A stretch of DNA of 64,000 nucleotides from Leptobrachium leishanense. Its lineage: Eukaryota > Chordata > Amphibia > Anura > Megophryidae. This document shows, piece after piece, positions 59,394 to 64,000 of the stretch; the stretch's first letter is position 1; each line of letters opens with the position of its first letter. Location of the stretch: positions 383,757,549-383,821,548 of the forward strand of contig CM019064.1 of NCBI GenBank assembly GCA_009667805.1, in the 5' to 3' direction. Position numbers and translations under genes: made by a program. The notes under the pieces were generated by a model. That model made no database searches. It saw only the letters and a list, made by a program, of their open reading frames with translations, and was not told the DNA's origin.

Positions 59394-59541
59394 CTTCATA
59401 CAAGTCTTTGCAGCGGAAGAATATCTCCCAAAGCAAAAGGCCAAGGGAGTACATATCGGCTTGTGTGAGCGCCCTCTCCAGTGACATGAGATTCAAGAAG
59501 CCATCCAACATCTCTGGAGACATGTACCTCAGTGTGCCGGC
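59394..59541 (-). CDS. amhr2: AMH type II receptor, kinase exon (activation loop to subdomain IX)
   Basis: 148 bp encoding AGTLRYMSPEMLDGFLN, LMSLERALTQADMYSLGL and LLWEIFFRCKDLYE. GTxRYMxPE is the P+1 loop and APE motif of type II receptors (here SPE), and DMYSLGLLLWEIFxRC matches subdomain IX of AMHR2/BMPR2. Acceptor ATCTTTCAG before 59541; donor GAAG|GTAAGA after 59394, leaving phase 1. Joined to the upstream exon it reads KICMAGTLRYM, comparable to human AIMEAGTQRYM. A gap of 84 bp separates it from that exon and an intron of about 11.9 kb from the next. Confidence 0.9.
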
Positions 59542-59625
59542 CTGAAAGATCATCTGAGTGTTATACACAAGGAAACCTACATTGTCCCCCCAATGAAAAC
59601 CTGACATGTCCCCTCGCAGATTTAC

Positions 59626-59786
59626 CATGCATATCTTGGCTGGGTCCTGTTTATTATTACTCTTCATCTGCTGTCTCTCCAAAATCACAGACAAGCCAAA
59701 GTCTGAGATTATGCACGAGGAACGTTCTGTCACAAGAACGTTGTCGCTGTTCAGGTCACGGTGAGCTATTGATGGTTTTTGGGTAT
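59626..59786 (-). CDS. amhr2: AMH type II receptor, catalytic-loop exon
   Basis: 161 bp encoding TQKPSIAHRDLNSDNVLV, TERSSCIISDFGLSVIL and ERQQMKSNNKQDPAKICM. HRDLNSDN carries the catalytic Asp (subdomain VIb) and DFG the Mg-binding Asp (VII). KP.IAHRDL.S.NVL followed by an unaligned loop is typical of AMHR2 and BMPR2. Acceptor TATCCTTCTCAG before 59786 and donor ATG|GTAAAT after 59626. The receptor is a membrane Ser/Thr kinase that binds anti-Muellerian hormone and phosphorylates type I BMP receptors. Conservation of both catalytic Asp residues argues against a pseudogene. Assignment to AMHR2 rather than BMPR2 rests on the prr13 neighbour and residue choices. Confidence 0.9.
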
Positions 59787-59947
59787 CTGAGAAGGATACA
59801 AAGTGACTGTTAGGAAATACATGAATAAATGTGACCAGGAGTTTATACTTTATACTATAGATTTCTACTATCCGCATCTGAAATGGCAAGCATTTAAATC
59901 TAAAGCATATCCTTTTATTTTTAGAAATATACAGGTTACACATGACT

Positions 59948-60073
59948 GTCAAACTCTGCCCCCCAAAGTTTTTTCTGAACTACAACTCCAATGATTCCCT
60001 GACCATTATTGCATTGAAATAATTCTGGGAATTGTAGGTCTCAATATCTGTGGGACCGTGAGTTTGACAGCCC
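59948..60073. mobile_element. Small palindromic MITE
   Basis: CAAACTCTGCCCCCCAAAG at one end and CTGTGGGACCGTGAGTTTG at the other, with AACTACAACTCCAATGATTC / AATTCTGGGAATTGTAG arms. Same class as 33480-33590. Confidence 0.6.
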
Positions 60074-60342
60074 TGGGTTACATAATCCTCAGTCATTTGA
60101 TTTTATATACTGTATGTCTATATTTTTAGATCTGTGTCGATTCTGATCTTGAAGCTCCTGTTATGTAGTCTTCTCTTGGTTTCTTTAATTCTCATTTCTT
60201 ATAGTTACTGTAAGGTTGTGTGACACATGCTAAAAAGGTAGGTGACATCAAAACAAAGGGTACAATACAACTCAAGCAGACACACAAATTGGATTTCCTT
60301 AAAAGACCTGATTTAAAGTGAGCCAGTACTTATAGTTATTAG

Positions 60343-61262
60343 GGATGAGCAGAACACTCCGAGTTCGGTTCGAAGCCGAACCCGAACTTTCCAAATGTTC
60401 TGGTCCGAACCCGAACTCGGACCCCATATTAGGCTAAGGTCAGACGAAAGCATTTTTAACTTGCGTTTAACCGCACGAAATCACGGCCGTGCTAGCAGCA
60501 AATGACGTCCAATGCCGGGTAACATACGAAGAACGGCCGCACGAAAGTTCGTCCGCGCAACGCAAGTGGCAAACGAACGCACTTTTTCTAGAACGTCAAA
60601 CCGCTACTACTGACGTACAGAGTGCGCTGCGTCCGCATAGCGGCGTGTTTGCGTGATTGGGAGACGTCAGACGCTGCACACGTCCGGCCAACATAACGTC
60701 CAGACGCAAAAAGGGTTTTATTGATGATCCGTACAAAATCACGGACGAAAATGCGCATCGTATGACCGCTATCGCGTATTCCGTGAAAAAATACGTCTAT
60801 TCGTTCGAACGCACTTTTTCACGGACAACGTGAAAAATGCGTTAGTCTGACCCTAGCCTAAGTCAATGGGGCTGAAAATTCGGTTTTTAGAGTGCCCTCC
60901 AAGAGGGCGTATATGCTAGATATTTGCCATAAAAAGTGTATGGGGGTCTGGGTAGTGCCCTGGAGGACAGGAAACAAGGACAAAAAGTAAAAAAAAAAAG
61001 TTTTTAAAGGGACAGTGAGTTTTCCATGAAATAAGGGTTAAAAATAAAAACGAAAAATTCCTTTAAATATCGTGCCTAGGAGGTCCCCATAACCTGCCCG
61101 TGAAGTGGCGGATTTCTAGGATGTATAGAAATATGTAAAAACCGAAAAATGACATTTCAAATGATGGTCAATGCTTTTCCTTTAATCTATCCATAAACAA
61201 CTGCTTGGGGCGGTAGTCTGTATGAAAAGAGGAGACATTTTTCGGACACGCAGAAAAAGTTT
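60343..61262. repeat. Unclassified repeats interrupted by a MITE
   Basis: The left part has a GTTCGGTTCGAAGCCGAACCC palindrome. The right part (about 61010-61250) is the reverse complement of about 45040-45260 (CGTGCCTAGGAGGTCCCCAT; AACTGCTTGGGGCGG), so it is a dispersed family. Ends not determined. Confidence 0.5.
60432..60858. mobile_element. Harbinger-like MITE
   Basis: GGCTAAGGTCAGAC start, GTCTGACCCTAGCC end. Flanks TTA and TAA, one base short of a clean duplication of ATTAAG. Confidence 0.8.
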
Positions 61263-61267
61263 ACAGA

Positions 61268-61867
61268 TTTTTTGGCGGTGAAAAGCAGGAGAATGACTGG
61301 AGAATGGAAAATTCTAGGTCAAAACAGCCAAACCAGAAAAATTCTCCCATTTAGGCTAGGGTCAGACTAGCGAATTTTTAACATGCGTTTAGGCGCACTT
61401 AATCACGGCCGCACTAGCATCAAATGACGGGCAATGACAGCCAATATACGAAGTACGGTCGCACGAAAGTCCGGCTGCGCAACACAAGTGGAAAATGAAC
61501 GCATTTTTTCGAGAACGCAGAACCGCTAGTACGGACGTACAGAGTGCGCTGCGTCCACTAGCGGCATGTGTGCGTGATTTGGAGACGTCAGACCCTGCTC
61601 ATGTCCGGCCAACATAACGTCCAGACACCCAAAGTTTCCTGGTTTGGATCCGTAAAAAATCACGCACAAAAATGCGCATCGTATGACTGTTTTCACGCAT
61701 TCCGTGAAAAAATAAGGCAATGCGTTCCGACGCACTTTTTGACGGTCGCTGTGAAAAATGCGTTAGTCTGACCCTAGCCTTATCTCACTTTCCAAATCGG
61801 CTATTTGGTCCAGATTGTTCTCTTTTCCTGCCATTCTCCTGGTTTTCACCTTTCTCTGAACAACCCT
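61268..61867. mobile_element. 180-bp palindromic MITE split by a Harbinger-like MITE
   Basis: Left arm about 61268-61353 and right arm 61780-61867 join into the sequence of 39221-39402, with the insertion point at CCCATTTAT. Confidence 0.82.
61354..61779. mobile_element. Harbinger-like MITE with clean TTA duplication
   Basis: 426 bp, GGCTAGGGTCAGAC to GTCTGACCCTAGCC, TTA at 61351-61353 and 61780-61782. The empty site is visible in the undisturbed copies of the host MITE at 39221 and 58925. Confidence 0.93.
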
Positions 61868-62050
61868 GAGAGAGAGGTGAAAGCCAGGAGAACTGGCAGG
61901 AGAAGAGAACAATCTAGACCAAATAGCCAATTTGGAAAGTGAGTTAAATGGGAGAATTTTTCTGGTTTGGCTATTTTGACCTAGAATTTTCACTTCTCCA
62001 GTTATTCTCCTGCTTTTTCACCGCTATTCACCGCTCTCTGAATAACCCTG
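61868..62050. mobile_element. 180-bp palindromic MITE, tandem neighbour
   Basis: A further copy directly after the split one: GAGAGAGGTGAAAGCCAGG to CGCTCTCTGAATAACCCTG. Confidence 0.72.
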
Positions 62051-62089
62051 TGAATGTTTAATCCCGAGGTGAAAAATAACATTACTTAA

Positions 62090-62537
62090 GGCTTGGGTCA
62101 GACGAGCGCAGTTATCACGTCCGTGTTGCCACACATTTGTACGTCCGTGGCAGCATAGCATTCTGACCAATGGAGCCCCACACACGAAGTACGTCCGCAC
62201 AGAAGTGCGGAGGCTGACGGACGCAGCAAACGGACGCAGGTTAGGCAAGAACGTAATACTGCTAGAACGGACGTGCGGAGTGAGCCACGTCTGCAACGTC
62301 CGTGTAGCTTTGTATATGAGTGATGAAACGAGGTCAGATGGACTGCATTTATACGTCCAGCATTTTTGACGGACAGAATGTTTTTTCATTTTAATTTATT
62401 TTCCCTGCTACAGTCGTCAAAAAATACGTCAGTGAAAAAAACGGACTATTTGGCCACTACCTTGTTGTCAGTCAGTAAGTACGTCCGTACTGCACGGACG
62501 CACAGTCCGTACAAAATGCGCTCATCTGACCCTAGCC
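62090..62537. mobile_element. Harbinger-like MITE, divergent subfamily
   Basis: Ends GGCTTGGGTCAGAC and CTGACCCTAGCC resemble the other copies, but the interior (ACGTCCG repeats) is different, suggesting a distinct subfamily. Confidence 0.7.
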
Positions 62538-62571
62538 TTAGATGTTATTTTGAATTTTTTTCAAACACAAG

Positions 62572-63758
62572 TTAACCACTTGGCTGCTATGGACGCGCTC
62601 AGCGCGTCCAGCCAAGTGGTTCTCCTGTGCTATGGACGCGCTGATTCCGGCGGATTGCTGCGCCCCAGTGCGGCTGACATCTTGGATGTCAGCCCAGCAC
62701 TCCGGGACCCCGGCGGAGCAATTAGATGTCATTGCGGCGGCGCGATGACATCTAATTCAGGCGCCCCCCCCGCATGTGCGGAGGAAGCGCCTGTAAGGGA
62801 GGGGGGAGGTCCTTCGGACCTCTCTCCCTCCCGATCGCCGGGGGGCAGGGGGTTAATCCAGGCACCGTTTGGAAGGGCACAGCCTGTCCTTCCAAACGGT
62901 GGCTGTGATTAACCCCTGGGGAGCCGGATCACGAATCGGCGCTGAAAAGCGCCAGATCGTGACCTCTCCTGGAGCTGGCCAACATCTTGGATGTCGGTCA
63001 AGCCTCCAGGAACTCCCCCTGAGGACTGGCGTCATCGTGCATAGCACGATGACGCCAGTCCTGGAGTTAACCCTAGCTGCCACCAATGGTGGAGATAGGG
63101 GTTCCAATGAACCCCCTATCTCCCGATCCGTGGCAGCTAGGGGTTAATGTTTGATATCGTTGGATCGGCCAGAGCATGGCCTTTCCAAGGATACCAAACA
63201 TGAGCATGAAAAATGTTTTAAAAAAAATAAATAAAAAATAAATAAAAATATTTAAAAAAAAATTCTATAAAAAAATAAACAATTTTTTTTGTTTTTGTTT
63301 TGTTAATGCAGCAATATTGTTCCCATTTCAATTATAATGTGAACAATAATGCTGCACTAACGATTTTTGTATGCGGTGCGTTTGTTAAAAAAAGCGAGAT
63401 TTTCCCCAAAAAAAAATGTAACGAGACCCCATTTCTAAGATTTTTGACAAGCGCACCCCATACAAAATATAACCGCAAACGATCGCATGTTAAAATTGAA
63501 AAAAACACTTTACACATAATAAATTATTGAAAATTCTATTTTATTGCATTTTTGTTTATATATACAGACATGACATAACGTATACATATAATAATGACAT
63601 ATTATGAATCTGCCAAGTCTGCCGGAAAGAACGATATATAATATGTCTGGGTCATATATCAAAATATGGCTACAAAACGCGGTTAATCATGATGAGCGAA
63701 AGCGGTAAAAATGACCTCAGCACAGAGGTGTGAAAAGCCTCAGCAGCGAAGGGGTTAA
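62572..63758. mobile_element. TTAA-flanked multi-hairpin element, full length
   Basis: About 1.19 kb between TTAA (62572-62575) and TTAA (63755-63758). Ends TTAACCACTTGGCTGCTATGG and GCAGCGAAGGGGTTAA. The first half is a string of perfect or near-perfect hairpins: 62574-62621, 62672-62694, 62721-62756, 62863-62901, 62977-62999, 63022-63062, 63092-63122. The second half is AT-rich. Collinear copy at 45271-46420. No ORF; TTAA sites suggest piggyBac- or Kolobok-type mobilisation. Confidence 0.8.
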
Positions 63759-63924
63759 ATGCAGCATAATTCTCAATCTTAAATCTCAATCAGAAGCAGA
63801 CACCACCCCACCCTCAGTATGTTGTACAATGTATCAAATTGATTACCAGACTAAAAACACCTGGTGTTATGCCCGTTTGTGAACAGAGGTCATTTAGAGT
63901 TGATAATCTTTCCACATACACATT

Positions 63925-64000
63925 AGTTTTTAATTCAATATCTAATAAACCGTTGCTTATAATATTCTGCAGTAAAGAGTCTCTTTATTTCTAGATTTTT
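63925..64000 (-). mobile_element. GGGTTATTC-family core fragment, cut by window edge
   Basis: AATTCAATATCTAATAAACC and AATATTCTGCAGTAAAGAG match the inverted core of 40960-41020. Confidence 0.55.

Noticed and set aside
59368..59952. A single 194-residue kinase ORF
   Set aside because: It is two exons joined by a read-through intron plus flanking intronic codons; strong splice sites and family alignment place the true boundaries.
59787..64000. Earlier amhr2 kinase exons
   Set aside because: Looked for N-lobe and LxxLH-type sequence on the minus strand; only repeats are seen, so these exons should lie beyond 64000.

Overview
This is a vertebrate nuclear window, most likely from an anuran amphibian. 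Genes are split by GT-AG introns of up to about 12 kb. Most of the sequence is layered DNA transposons (hAT, Tc1/mariner, 3-bp-duplication and TTAA types), LINEs (L2, CR1, L1/Tx1-like), a tRNA-derived SINE, a Penelope-like element and an LTR retroelement. There is no sign of bacterial, phage or CRISPR content. The species cannot be named from the sequence alone.

Two host genes are supported, both on the minus strand. The first is the 3' part of an anti-Muellerian hormone type II receptor gene (amhr2). Four coding exons lie at 59626-59786, 59394-59541, 47315-47451 and 37193-37327. Their intron phases all match, and they encode the C-lobe of the kinase and the stop codon; the earlier exons lie beyond 64000. 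The second is prr13 (proline-rich protein 13). Its start-codon exon is at 5423-5486, its proline-rich/basic exon at 1890-2248, and a probable promoter plus non-coding first exon at about 11938-12105; the last exon lies off the left edge or was not recognised. Human 12q13 has AMHR2 followed by PRR13 on one strand, so order and orientation are conserved, which supports both calls.

Layout by position. 1-12.1 kb is prr13 with repeats in its introns, including a hammerhead-ribozyme motif at 126-169 and a triple-nested transposon at 7689-8921. 12.1-37.2 kb is intergenic: minisatellites, Tc1 remnants, a complex inverted repeat at 19.3-20.3 kb, an L1 inside an L1 inside a TTAA element (22.7-26.7 kb), a complete Tc1 element with an open DD34E transposase (27759-29366), and several MITE families. 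37.2-59.8 kb is the 3' part of amhr2. Its two large introns hold a 2.0-kb hAT element, an LTR retroelement carrying gag-protease and a Penelope-like reverse transcriptase, an L2 copy, and a 2.5-kb hAT element with a 37-bp minisatellite. 59.8-64 kb is the upstream amhr2 intron, almost entirely MITEs, ending in a 1.2-kb TTAA element built from serial hairpins.

Exons were called from splice signals, phase and remembered family features. No alignment was run. Repeat boundaries rest on visible terminal inverted repeats and target-site duplications; where these were not found, the ends are approximate.
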